Source: Amborella trichopoda
Taxonomy: Eukaryota > Streptophyta > Magnoliopsida > Amborellales > Amborellaceae
Length of the DNA: 64,000 bases
Assembly (NCBI RefSeq): GCF_000471905.2
Contig: NW_006499751.1
Coordinates: forward strand, 2,975,916-3,039,915
Direction: 5' to 3'
The notes below the pieces were generated by a model. That model saw only the letters and a program-made list of their open reading frames with translations, was not told the DNA's origin and searched no databases. Numbering within the stretch: position 1 is the stretch's first letter; each line of letters begins with the position of its first letter. A program made the position numbers and the translations under genes. Shown in pieces: positions 27,901-36,150 of the stretch.

Positions 27901-30900
27901 TAGATCAGATTGTTCCTGTATATTCAAAACGGATCTGCCAAATACTTCAGCCATTGTGGCAAACAGAAAGGGGGATAGATGTCCCCTTGGTGAAGGCTCT
28001 CGAGGCCGGGAATAACCCTTGGGAATAGCCATTACCGAGATGTACCCTGATGACACACCCCAAGATCCAAGATCTCCACTTATGGCGAAAAGCCATGAGG
28101 TTTTGAACTTGATCCATGATATCCCAATCTACATTATTATACTTTTCTCCCAGTCTTGTCTGAGAACCAAACAAGCTACTGCAGACTTAGTATGGATACC
28201 TTCGTTTGCTATAGTGGTTCCATCCCGTATTTGGCGATCCATAACAAAGGTACTTTGCAGATATAACATTATTTAGGACTTTACTGAGTTGAGAATCTAC
28301 TTTTTTGATTGTATCTTGTAATAAATATTTGGTCGTCTAATGGGCCAAAAGTCTTAAAATTCTGTTGCACCTTCCATCTTTGGGATTAGGGCAATTGTAA
28401 TAGAATTCATCTCCCTGTAGATGGCCCCTCTATGATAGAATTCTCAGAACTTATGGGAAGGGGCCTCAAAGAACCCATCTGGACTGGGGCCTTCACCTGT
28501 CGATGTTTGTACGATTTCAAACAAGGGCCTCTCAAACCTGTTTGTCTGCTCTCTAGATGCATCTTGAATCTAAGGTTATTAATTCTGGTTCTTGCGTGGG
28601 CTTGGGTTGAGAAGCGTTTTGGGGAAAAGTTTGTGATTCCCTATTTGACTTCTAGGGGCTCCACATACTCCTTATAATGATTGATTGCTTGGATTTTATC
28701 AAAATATGTATGAGAGACACATTATTTCATAATAATGATTGATTATTTGGAATTTATCAAAAAACGTATGAGCGATGCTCTATTTAACAGTTTACACATT
28801 TGTCACTATTCCAACTCATGATCATATATATGTTGATTGGTATTTTGAAAATAAATCAATCCATATGGGTAAAATGTTAAATAGTGCATCTCTCGTATGC
28901 ATTTTGATAAACTTCCCTTGATTATTTGAATGATGGAGTTGTAGCACCTGTGGCTGTTGGCTGTCTTATGGAAATAAGCCATATTCGATTCATTCTCCAG
29001 CCACTTGGTCATGTATGTGGCCACCAAAGTAATACCTTGTTATAGACTTGTATTCTGCCTTTGCCTCTACTCTCCTATTCTTGCCCTCAATGGAGAGACT
29101 CCTCGATTCCTCCATGTCCCAAAGAAGGATCTCCTTCTTCTGTCCGAGATTTCCAAATTTATAATTGCTCTAGTATTTCATTTCTCAAGATGCACCTTCT
29201 TGGTTAAGCTCGAGCCAGCTCACCCATGTACTGCAAAGGAGGACCACCATTGTGGGATTATCTAATGTGATTCAGTCTCTTTGTGTCACATAAGCTGAAG
29301 GGAAAAGGACGACCACCTCTGTATACGGCATCTGATTCTAGAAAGACAGGTAAGTGGTCTGAGGTTGATCTTCGGTAGGTTCCTAGTGTGGGTGCTAGGG
29401 AAGATCTCCATTTTGTAGAAATGACGAATCTATCAAGCTTTGTCAGAATAGGTCTGGATGCATGGTTGGACCAAGTAAAAGATGCCCTGCTGAGGTCAGG
29501 GTTGATGAGGTTGTTTCTGTGTACAAAAATTGGAGGACCCTACCAAATGAGAGGTGATAAGCTGTTGTTGTTTTCAAGGTCCATCTGTTGACATTGAATG
29601 CACTGCCTATGCACCAGGTAGCAGGCTGGTATAGAGGGCCGATATACGGTGGTAAATTTCCACTGCAGGTTATCTGAAATTCTGTGGAATCCAACCGTGA
29701 CAGAGTAAATTTACAGTGGTAAATTTCCACCTGAGATTTTAGAAGGACATGGTTCTGTCCTAAATAACCCGTACCCCACTCTGTGCTCTGTGGGCCAAGA
29801 AGGCCTTCCATTGACAGGGCCTTCTGCCCCAAATACCGGGACAGGAAAAGGTTGGGTGGTTCTAAATTGGTTTCAATGATAGACATGATTTTGGGCACTT
29901 TGGAGGGGAAGAAATTGGATGTGGCTCTTTTCTTGTTGTGTTCTCCATGTCCCTTGACACTCCACACTAGGACCCCATGAAGGAAAGGGGTCGGGGGAAG
30001 GATTCTGGTTTCTCGTGATCGATTATGGGTGAGAGATTCTTGAGCTCGCTGCATGCTTTATCTTTTATGATGGCATTGCTCTTCAGAGCCTCACTGATGT
30101 TTATGGCAGGTCCATCAACCCACAGCAAGTGGTCGAGGTCGCCCTCAACTCTAGTTTCCTTTCAATTTCCTCTGAATCTGCTAGATACTTCGATTCAGAG
30201 TCATACTGAGAAAACTCTAAACTTAGGGACGTTCACTGAGACTCCATCTTTCCAGGGGCAAGACTGAGGGGCAGGGGGTCAGTTCTGCCCGCTGAGGGTT
30301 GGGAGAAAGATATAAAAAGGGTGGGTGAAGGGGAAGGGGGGGGGGGGGGTTGGGTTGGGGTGGACAGGTTCCTTCCTCTGTGTACACCATGGGTCGGGCT
30401 TGAAAGTGACGTCCTGAATGCCCTGTGCGGCGGAAAGGGGATGAGGAAGGGAAAGAGGGGAGGGTGTGTGTTGACTGAGACTCAGTGAGAGTAGTAAGAG
30501 TAACTGAGGTTACCCGGGGAGAATGTCACAATCGAGGAGGATAAGGGGAGGGGGACAGGGAAGAAACTGTAGTCTGTGATTATTTTATGTTCAATGGAGG
30601 CTTCATGTGCTGGAGTTTTTCTTTTTGTCAAACTTTTGTAGGAATATCCCAGATACCAATACACTCTTGGCCATATGGCCATGGAGAGAGGTGTTACTTC
30701 CGATTCATGGCCTATTGTGGAATGTGCCTAGCTCTGCCCAGCCTTTGAAGGGTTAACATGCCTTCCTTTGGCTGAGATATGCTCTATTGAGACCAAGCTG
30801 GATCCTCTCTATCCATGGCTGGGGAACCCTTTTTTCGAAGAGGGAATGAGGGAGGGAGGGAGGGAGGGAAGGCGGGAATGGGTGGGAGGGAGGGAAGAGG

Positions 30901-33900
30901 TGGGTTGTGGTGTGGTTTGGTGGTCTAAGGTTTCATGGAATGAGGGTATGTTGGAGCAGGGGCTTTGAGGCCCATTTAGAAAAATATGATCAAAATGCCT
31001 TCCTAATCATTGAGAATGTCTTAAACACTAGGTATTACATGACATTTGGTCATTCACATGTCTTATTAATTCTGACCTATTGGTTTTGGAATCATATGAA
31101 AGATCCATGTGGTTGGTCTGATTCTCTCCTACAGTGTCCATCCATTTGATTGATGGTGATAGCCTGGGATCCGTAATAATAAGTTAGAGCTTGTTTCATA
31201 TTATATTGGCCGTAATTACATCTTTTTATGTTTACAAGTATCCCAAGAGTATATGGTATCACGATTGCTATTGGATGCTGTTGATTGTAGCACGCCATGG
31301 ACATAAAAGAATACGGATGTCTTAGATTTTGTCATTGTTCATTTGCTAGTATATTTTGTATTAGGGGAATAGATAATTAATATAATTAATGCTTATGCAC
31401 CACAAGTAGGATTAGATGATAGAATTAAGAGAATTTTGAGAGGATATAGATAGAATAGTCTAAGACATACCAAATGGAGAGAGGAAATTTTTGAGAGGGG
31501 ACTTAAAGGGTCATGTAGGGAAAGACAGTAGAGGATGTGAAGGGGGACATAGGGGATATGGGTTTGATGAAAGAAATGAGATGGGTGAGATTATTCTAGA
31601 TTTTATTATGACCTACAACCTAGCAATAGAAAACGCTTACTTTAAAAAGCGAGACGTTAATAACCTGTAAAAGTGGATCACATAAAAGCCAGATAGACCT
31701 CTTCCTAGTTAAGTAGATCGACCATCATGTAAATACTGCAAGGTTATCCCAAGAGAGAGTTTGACTACCCAACATAGGCTCGTGGTTATGGATGTCTGCA
31801 TAAAGACATCGAAGAGAAGGGGTGGAAGTAATGGGTGTCTAAGAACTAGGTGGTGGAATTTAAAAATGAGATAATAGACGTGTTTGGGATAAATACTTGA
31901 AGAAGGAAAATTGAACTCTAAAGATGATGTCAATATAATATGGAATGAGATGGCTTACTGTGTCAAGAAAATGGCAAAAAATGTTTTAGGAGAATCGAGA
32001 GGGAAAAGAAATTTTGAAAAGGAAACTTGGTGGTGGAGTGATGAGGTTTAGAAGGCCATTAACGAAAACGATCATGTTATAAAACTTGACAATGTAATAG
32101 AAACGATAAAAAATTAAAGTAATATAAAAATGCTAAGAAATATGTTAAACAAATAGTAAGTAAAGCTAAACTTAAGGCATATGATAATCTATACAATAAA
32201 TTTGGAACAAAAGAAGGTGAAAAATATATCTTCAAATTAGCAAAAATAAGAGAGAAAAAATGTAGGGATCTAAATCATATTAAATGCATTAAGAGTGAGG
32301 ATCAAAGGGTCTTGGTGAAGGATGATGACGTCAACGAAAGGTAGAGAGTTTATTTTCAAAATTTATTAAATGACAAAGACAATGGGAACATAGCGGTAGA
32401 AAGAACTATTGGTATAAATGAGGGTGGAGGTCATAGATACATTCGTAGGATTAGGATGTTGATAGTGAAAGAAGCTTTGAAAATGATGAAGATAGGAAAG
32501 GCTTTAGGACTAGATGGGATCCCGGTAGAGGTTTGGAGGTGCATGGGGGAGATTGGCATTGACCGGCTGAAGAAGCTGTTCAACAAGCTGTTGAGAACAA
32601 AGAAAATGCCAGATGAATGAAGGAAAAGTATTGTGGTACTTATTTATAAGAGCAAAGTAGACATACAAAATTGTTCGAACTATCAAGGTATCAAGCTTAT
32701 GAGTCATACTATGAAGCTTTGGGAGAGTGATTGAGCAACGACTAAGGTATGAAATGAGTGCATCTGAAAACCAATTTGGTTGTATGTCAGGAAAATCAAC
32801 AACTGAAGCTATTTTCCTACTTGGGCAGCTGATTGATAAGTTTAAGACGAAGGGAAAAGACCTCCACATGGTCTTTATTCATCAAGAGAAAGCTTATGAT
32901 TGAGTACCTCGAGATTTGATTTGACAGGTGTTGAAAAAGAAAGGAGTCTCCGGACACTACATCGACGTGGTGAGAGACATGTACTATGGAGCGTTAACTA
33001 GTGTACGAACAACTAGTGGACAGATGAGTGAGTTTTTAGTGATAATAGGTCTACATCAAGGGTTCAGCATTGAGCTCGTACCTCTTTGTCTTAGTTATAA
33101 ACGACTTAACCAGGCACCTACAGGATGAGGTATCGTAGTGTATGTTGTTCGCAGATGACATCGTTTTGATCGATGTGATCCGAAACAATGTCAACACAAA
33201 GTTAAAACTTTGGAGAGATGCTCTAGAATCCAAATATTTTAAAATTAGCCGAACTAAGACTAAGTATGTAGAATGCAAATTTAGTAATAATATGAATAGA
33301 GACGAGGAAGTAGTTAATATTGACGGCCATGAAGCACAAAAAATACCACACTTTCGATATCTTGGATCGATAATCCTTGAAAATTAAGAGATAGAGGAAG
33401 ATGTCGCACACAAAATTAGAGTTGGATGGGCGAAGTGGAGATATGCAACTGAAATTTTATGTGATCACGGCATACCTATGAAGTTGAAGGGCAAGTTCTA
33501 TAGAACAACTGTGATATCAGTGTTGCACCATAGGACAAAATGTTGGGTGGACAAAAAACAATATACCCATGAAATGAGTGTAGCGGAGATGAAGATGTTG
33601 AGATGGATGAGTGGCATGACAAGAAGGGATAATTCGAAATGAATCCATTCGGGAAAATTTAGGTGTGGCACCAATAGGTGATAAGATGAGAGAGAGTAGA
33701 CTTAGGTAGGCTGACCATGTCTGACACCGACCTAGTACAACACTTGTTAGGAGATACGAGTTAGTACGAGTGGAAGGGTTGAAAAGGGCAAGGGATAGAC
33801 CCAAAAGGATGTAGTTCGAAGTAGCCCTTAAAGATATAGGGACTTATAGCCTCACTGAGGGTATGACCTTCAACAGAGCAGAATTGCGGACTAGGATTCG

Positions 33901-35669
33901 TGTAGCTGACCCCAATTAATTGAGAAAATGCTATGATGATGATGATGATATACTATATTTTGGTGTCTATTGCTTTTCATGTTCATAACCATCTTAAGAG
34001 TGTGTCGCCACATTTTAATATTTAACTGACCCAAATAGTTGGGAAAAGGCTTTGATGATGATGATTTCACTGATTCAAACCGATCTGGATCACCGATTTA
34101 GTGATCTGACACAGATTTGTGGGCGGATGGTCCATCCTATTGATACGGGTTTTAAAACACTGCTTTCACATGAGCTGCTTATTTGTTCTCACTTACATGC
34201 ATTTGTTTTGGTTGCTTGTTTGCCAATATGTCATCTCGGTGAGGGTTTTGTTGATAATCCATGCTGTTGTGGCTTTCTTTAGCTCACAATTATGCTACAA
34301 GAATGTCAGTCTTCATGCTTTATTGAAAAACTTTGTTTTCATGGTTGTATCTTCGATGCAAATTGATAGTAACCTTGTTGAAAGTAAGAAGACTGCTCCG
34401 CAATGATGCTTTTTTTTTCCTTTGATAATTTAGCTCCACATAGTGCTTTTGTGACCTGAATAATGTCTCTTCGACTTTCTGCTCTTCATATTCTTTGTTG
34501 CCTTCTTATTTTCCATTAAATAAAGTTTTCGCTGACTTTTTGGACTGTTGGACCTCTATGACAGAGGAGTTGGACAAACTCTACAAATCGAAAAAGAAAA
34601 GGATTAAGAAACACATCTTCTGTGAAGCATATAGTGCTGTTGATACACTCATACACTATGCCTTGATTCTCAAGGCTCACAATACTGGAACGAAACCCAA
34701 ATATTCCTTGGTAAACATATGAAGGGTGCAGGGTTTCCACCTTGTAGGTTAACATTATAGCTCCCGTGAAATAAGTAAATAGCAGGGATGTGGGTTAAAG
34801 TAACTTAGGATGTGTTACAAGTTTTAACGCAAATTAGTGTCTATCAGTGGCTTTTCCATGTGGAGAACTTGACTAGCTCATAAGAGAGCTCAGCCAGCTG
34901 TAATTATAAGTTCTACTCATATTAGATTTTTGCAAAATTTCAAATGGTTGAGATCAGAGCATGTTCTAGATATTGTTACGCATTGAAATGGAATATAGAA
35001 ACCACAAGCATCAATATGTTGGCAATCGTATGTTAAAAAAAATGCTTTTCACAAAATTCAAATAGGCTTTGCAACCTGTGAGGAACGAATTGATTTTTAA
35101 TGAAATATGCCACACTTATCGTTATGGAGCCGTTTAGATCTTGAAAAACATTTCCCCCCCCTCCCCCTGATTTTTTTCCCCCTTTTCTGAGTGGGTTATT
35201 TGCCCCAAAACTGAAATACTGCGACTATTACTACTACTATTCCCCAATACCACTACCACCACCACCACTGCTACTACTACGACCATCACTACCACTATTC
35301 CCCAATAGTATTTTCTTGATATTATGATGAAAACTTAGGTGATCATGTCATTTTAACTCTTATTGCAGGTCTCTTCATCACTTATGTTGCCCTATATTTG
35401 ATGGATGGGCACGGGCAACCTGCATTGCTGTACCTTGTTCCATGCACATTAGGTATGGATCTGAAGGAACTTTGCTTGTTGCATATAAGAATTAGATACA
35501 AATTGATTAGAAAACTGCAGATATATTGGTAGTGTTGTATAAAGGTTACCTTTCTGAAATGTCTTGTGGTTTAGGTCTTATCATTGTACTTGGCTGGCTT
35601 AAAAAAGAACTTGAAGATCTGTGGGATTTTGGAGCAAGCCGACCTGAGCATTCTCCTGGAGAAGCATAA
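4356..35669 (+). CDS. Signal peptide peptidase-like intramembrane aspartyl protease (SPPL2/3/4/5 type), C-terminal eight exons
   Basis: Join 4356-4390, 4482-4638, 10935-10988, 11070-11162, 14621-14760, 23414-23484, 35369-35452 and 35575-35669: 729 nt, 242 residues plus TAA. All introns are GT-AG and phases match at each junction. The product is a GxGD-family protease that cuts substrates within membranes. The transmembrane catalytic motifs are present: YD in FVYDIFWVF (exon 4), GFGD in [12 protein letters not shown] (exon 5) and PAL in [15 protein letters not shown] (exon 7). Other family words are [35 protein letters not shown] and [13 protein letters not shown]. Wording is closest to the plant PA-domain SPPL branch ([20 protein letters not shown]) rather than classical SPP. 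The N-terminal half (signal peptide, PA domain, early membrane helices) lies outside the window. Introns of 6.3, 3.5, 8.7 and 11.9 kb are filled with transposons, yet the reading frame is intact, so the gene is probably functional. The exact family member is not assigned. Confidence 0.93.
4482..4638 (+). CDS. SPPL exon b
   Basis: The acceptor ccttcaag was chosen because it completes Arg and restores the family text [11 protein letters not shown]. The donor is gtaagt. It continues with [11 protein letters not shown], a hydrophobic helix and [10 protein letters not shown]. It ends in phase 0 before a 6.3-kb intron. Confidence 0.92.
4639..6059. other. intron sequence without recognisable insertion
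   Basis: AT-rich intron after exon b. Hydrophobic short frames near 5713-5955 look accidental. I see no exon or element ends here. Confidence 0.5.
7898..9240. repeat. tandem repeat of about 345-390 bp inside E2, three copies
   Basis: The landmark ccatattatgtaaaag recurs at 7898, 8243 and 9035. Each copy runs through a 'caacaatttactccat...agtagcacaaa' block and a 'gatcattacatgtgcat' block. The third interval is longer because of the nested MITE at 8545-8939 and about 43 extra bases. Confidence 0.8.
8545..8939. mobile_element. Mutator-like MITE nested in E2 (395 bp)
   Basis: The left end starts GGGTGTGGTTTCTATAACG and contains GTTGCAACCTTAAA. The right end, reverse-complemented, starts GGGAAAAGTTTATATAAGG and contains GTTGCAACCTTAAAA. 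The 9-bp direct repeat aatatttta flanks it exactly (8536-8544 and 8940-8948). A 9-bp duplication and GGG-starting termini fit Mutator-like MITEs. No coding capacity. Confidence 0.82.
9903..9970. repeat. C-run and (CT)n microsatellite
   Basis: Eight C residues followed by interrupted CT dinucleotides and TTTT. It sits at the edge of L1-A. Confidence 0.95.
9971..10934. other. intron sequence, nothing recognised
   Basis: Ordinary AT-rich intron up to the exon c acceptor. No element termini seen. Confidence 0.5.
10935..10988 (+). CDS. SPPL exon c
   Basis: Eighteen codons, [18 protein letters not shown], follow directly on QDIL of the previous exon. The acceptor is atttatag and the donor gtatga. 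Confidence 0.92.
11070..11162 (+). CDS. SPPL exon d (YD catalytic motif)
   Basis: Thirty-one codons with [15 protein letters not shown], which holds the first catalytic aspartate, then HESVMIV. The acceptor is accttgcag and the donor gtaagc. The preceding intron is 81 bp. Confidence 0.95.
11560..12290 (+). mobile_element. probable 5' LTR of a gypsy element (truncated copy)
   Basis: A TATA-like box (gtatataccccttt, about 12066) is followed 65 bp later by AATAAAAG (12130). The segment ends shortly before tggtatcaaagtg (12295-12307), which resembles the initiator-Met primer-binding site TGGTATCAGAGC of plant LTR elements with two mismatches. The left boundary is approximate. A gag frame follows on the same strand, in keeping with a 5' LTR. 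Confidence 0.6.
12410..14240 (+). pseudogene. gypsy gag N-terminus, split by E3
   Basis: Before the insertion the frame reads [20 protein letters not shown], then [15 protein letters not shown], the coiled-coil start typical of plant gypsy gag. After E3, at about 14098-14220, gag text resumes as KGMRDF and [17 protein letters not shown], the conserved 'FL-DMEQYFEA' segment. The 8-bp duplication gttcaaag of E3 joins the two. The gag then stops near 14240 with no pol, so the element was also truncated. Sense orientation in the intron. Confidence 0.72.
12645..14097. mobile_element. hAT-like non-autonomous element E3 (1453 bp)
   Basis: The left terminus is CATAGTTACC. The right terminus, reverse-complemented, is CATAGTTGCCGG. 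The target duplication gttcaaag is exact (12637-12644 and 14098-14105). The arms are arrays of GGAATCtcGATTCC-like half palindromes every 25-30 bp, clearest at 13850-14000. The centre has short internal repeats ('gatctcgattg-ttgatgaggttctaagtt', 13530-13670). No transposase. Confidence 0.87.
14311..14560. repeat. 125-bp tandem duplication
   Basis: Two near-identical copies (14311-14435 and 14436-14560) share 'gtaaatttaagattagct' and 'cttcgcagcctaatagtc'. They lie 60 bp upstream of exon e, so they place a duplicated block next to its acceptor region. Non-coding as far as I can tell. Confidence 0.88.
14621..14760 (+). CDS. SPPL exon e (GFGD catalytic motif)
   Basis: Begins [18 protein letters not shown] and carries [18 protein letters not shown] with the second catalytic aspartate. 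It ends inside the Arg codon of SFAFR. The acceptor is ctttccttag and the donor gtaata. Confidence 0.96.
14761..16004. other. intron sequence, nothing firmly recognised
   Basis: A minus-strand frame at 15110-15337 hints at retroelement origin but has no motif I can name. Confidence 0.45.
16005..17100 (-). mobile_element. antisense L1 LINE 3' fragment (L1-C) with RNase H
   Basis: The minus-strand frame at 16936-16745 reads [19 protein letters not shown], the 'G-Y-AE--A' portion of a LINE-type RNase H. A T-run at 16006-16017 would be the poly-A tail of an antisense insertion. Limits are approximate. The region includes a purine-rich tract described separately. Confidence 0.55.
16210..16560. 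repeat. purine-rich tract, about 350 bp
   Basis: The plus strand is dominated by A and G (gagagaaaaggaggtggagg and similar). Pyrimidine-rich minus-strand frames here are low-complexity artefacts, not genes. Confidence 0.8.
17426..22620 (+). mobile_element. sense L1-type LINE (L1-D), degenerate
   Basis: ORF1-like text [19 protein letters not shown] is at 17914-17970, followed by a long C-rich Pro/Ser segment. LILAWNV at about 19835 may be the start of the endonuclease, but most of that domain is missing. A linker ([18 protein letters not shown]) is at 20170-20225 and [13 protein letters not shown] at 20450-20490. Reverse transcriptase [12 protein letters not shown] starts at 20826, and [10 protein letters not shown] has its YADD at 21058-21069. 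A zinc-finger RVT segment ([19 protein letters not shown]) lies at 22053-22110. Domain order is that of plant L1. Stops and frame changes occur between every block, so it is inactive. It shares the host gene's orientation. The tail boundary is uncertain. Confidence 0.82.
20580..21180 (+). pseudogene. L1-D reverse transcriptase core
   Basis: Keeps the catalytic YADD and the AYD aspartate, but the frame between them is broken at least once. The finger region before 20820 is in other frames ([20 protein letters not shown]). This is the best preserved part of L1-D. Confidence 0.8.
22621..23413. other. intron sequence, nothing recognised
   Basis: Leads up to the exon f acceptor (gatgcag). A minus-strand 102-codon frame at 22703-23011 has no recognisable motif and is treated as chance. 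Confidence 0.5.
23414..23484 (+). CDS. SPPL exon f
   Basis: Completes Arg and continues [18 protein letters not shown], then IGYGIG. This is the cytosolic loop and the next membrane helix. The acceptor is tgatgcag and the donor gtgggt. Confidence 0.94.
24511..24548. repeat. (TG)n / (CG)-interrupted microsatellite
   Basis: Run of gtgtgtgtg passing into gcgcgtgcgtgcgtgtg. Confidence 0.95.
24675..24830. mobile_element. MITE-like element, relative of the 28749 copy
   Basis: The two ends face each other with 'aactatttaacatttta' on the left and 'taaaatgttaaatagtt' on the right. The interior shares 'catatgggtaaaatgttaaatag' with the copy at 28749-28917. The outer ends resemble GTAAA-n-TTATCAA. A clean target duplication was not identified, so limits are approximate. 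Confidence 0.55.
24831..25590. other. intron sequence, nothing firmly recognised
   Basis: Mixed low-complexity intron. A direct 'gtaagccag' repeat occurs at 25187-25215. No gene seen. Confidence 0.45.
25947..27617. mobile_element. hAT-like non-autonomous element E4 (1671 bp)
   Basis: The left terminus is TATAGTTACC. The right terminus, reverse-complemented, is TATAGTTGTTGG. The 8-bp duplication gtctacat is exact (25939-25946 and 27618-27625). The left arm (25970-26240) and the right arm (27220-27610) are arrays of gaatcNNgattcc half palindromes (gaatctcgattcc, gaatcacgattcc, gaatcgcgattct). The AT-rich centre carries a 53-bp triplicate. No transposase. Confidence 0.88.
26295..26460. repeat. 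53-bp tandem repeat, three copies, inside E4
   Basis: The unit starts gaataggaactt and contains caactaaataatat and aacatgaaagtaatg. Copies begin at 26295, 26348 and 26400. Confidence 0.88.
28749..28917. mobile_element. Mutator-like MITE (169 bp) inside L1-B
   Basis: The left end GGAATTTATCAAAAAACGTA and the reverse-complemented right end GGGAAGTTTATCAAAATGCA are related inverted repeats running on through ctatttaaca. A 10-bp direct repeat, ttgattattt, lies on both sides (28739-28748 and 28918-28927). A further partial copy of the left end lies just outside at about 28690-28735. Confidence 0.75.
30061..31359. other. intron sequence with G-rich tracts, no gene
   Basis: Includes a 14-base G run at 30336-30349 and a GGGA/GGGAGG tract at 30842-30900. 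The minus-strand side probably includes the 5' leader of L1-B. No exon signal. Confidence 0.5.
30842..30900 (+). repeat. (GGGA)n tract
   Basis: Repeated gggagggagggaggg on the sense strand of the host intron. Together with the G run at 30336-30349 it could form G-quadruplexes in DNA or pre-mRNA (inference). Confidence 0.85.
31360..33955 (+). mobile_element. RTE-type LINE, near full coding span, degenerate
   Basis: Endonuclease text: [40 protein letters not shown] and [14 protein letters not shown] (31480-31720) in slightly shifted frames. Reverse transcriptase: [20 protein letters not shown] at about 32758-32820. KEKAYD appears as QEKAYD near 32885. [20 protein letters not shown] starts at 32928, and [12 protein letters not shown] at 33142. 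Downstream [14 protein letters not shown] (33344-33387) is the usual RTE segment. Frames are broken by several stops. The element ends in a GAT/ATG microsatellite (33931-33952), the tail type of plant RTE LINEs. Sense orientation within the SPPL intron. Confidence 0.85.
34024..34068 (+). mobile_element. orphan RTE 3' tail
   Basis: Reads aactgacccaaatagttggg followed by aaaaggctttgatgatgatgat. It is nearly the same as the end of the preceding RTE (gaccccaattaattgagaaaatgctatgatgatgatgat). Only the last 45 bp or so are present. Confidence 0.65.
34069..35220. other. intron sequence, nothing firmly recognised
   Basis: A plus-strand frame at 34495-34722 encodes a Lys-rich 75-residue peptide with no motif known to me and no splice context. 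I do not call it a gene. Confidence 0.45.
35221..35312. repeat. (TAC)n/(CAC)n trinucleotide microsatellite
   Basis: Runs of actactact, caccaccacc and ctactacta about 60 bp upstream of the exon g acceptor. Confidence 0.9.
35369..35452 (+). CDS. SPPL exon g (PAL motif)
   Basis: [20 protein letters not shown] continues into YLVPCTL. The PAL motif is required for the active-site structure in this family. The acceptor is ttattgcag and the donor gtatgg. Confidence 0.96.
35575..35669 (+). CDS. SPPL terminal exon
   Basis: [20 protein letters not shown], then a short polar tail ending in PGEA and the TAA stop. The acceptor is gtttag. The KEL-x-LW-x-FG wording matches the C-terminus of plant SPPL proteins. 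Confidence 0.93.
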
Positions 35670-36150
35670 TTTTTTATTGTCAACATGATCAAGAATGGGA
35701 GATATTTGTGCATAGGAAGTCATCAAAGCGTGTGAAACTTCGTGATGGGATGCAAATTAACTTGACAAGAGCACCTTTCAGTGAAGGCATTAAGCCAGAG
35801 ACCCTGTGAAGTACAATTGAAAGGATACATCTTATAGTTCAGTGGGGTCTCAAATGGCAATGTCTGAAACTAATTCTTGGAGCAAATCTCAAAGTTGCTT
35901 TTGTTCCTAATTTATTTGCAAATAGTTATTTTGTCTTGTGATTTATAAAAAAGATATGCCTCACATACAGATCGGCATATTAGCGATTGTTATTCTGGCA
36001 GTTGCAGATAGAAAAATAGTGATGTTATCGTTTTACTCGATGGCATGTCAAAATAAAGCTATGTGGGTTGGAACTCGATGGCATATCAAAATAAAGCTAT
36101 GTGGGTTGGAACTCGATGGCATGTCAAAATAAAGCTATGTGGGTTGGAAA
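35670..36150 (+). other. probable 3' UTR and polyadenylation region of the SPPL gene
   Basis: No AATAAA occurs in the first 380 bases after the stop. Three copies then occur, at 36052, 36090 and 36128, each in a unit of a tandem repeat. Use of these sites is inferred. Confidence 0.5.
36037..36150 (+). repeat. 38-bp tandem repeat, three copies, each with AATAAA
   Basis: Copies start at 36037, 36075 and 36113 with tcgatggcat and end atgtgggttggaa. They differ at only a few positions, so the expansion is recent. Confidence 0.93.

Larger units (their letters stand above)
25600..30060 (-). mobile_element. antisense L1-type LINE (L1-B), split by E4 and a MITE
   Basis: Read from high to low coordinate. 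An endonuclease-like region ([19 protein letters not shown], about 29930-29870) sits in a 203-codon frame (30054-29443). The linker [20 protein letters not shown] is at 28995-28935. Reverse transcriptase is at 28174-27947 ([20 protein letters not shown]). A decayed YADD region follows near 27840-27800. On the far side of E4, at 25860-25640, the C-terminal RT text resumes ([14 protein letters not shown], then [18 protein letters not shown]). This order proves E4 landed inside an existing LINE. Frameshifts and stops throughout. The 3' end is not defined. Confidence 0.8.

Noticed and set aside
34495..34722. Possible extra exon or small gene (Lys-rich 75 residues)
   Set aside because: The SPPL frame joins perfectly from exon f to exon g without it, and no family text matches.
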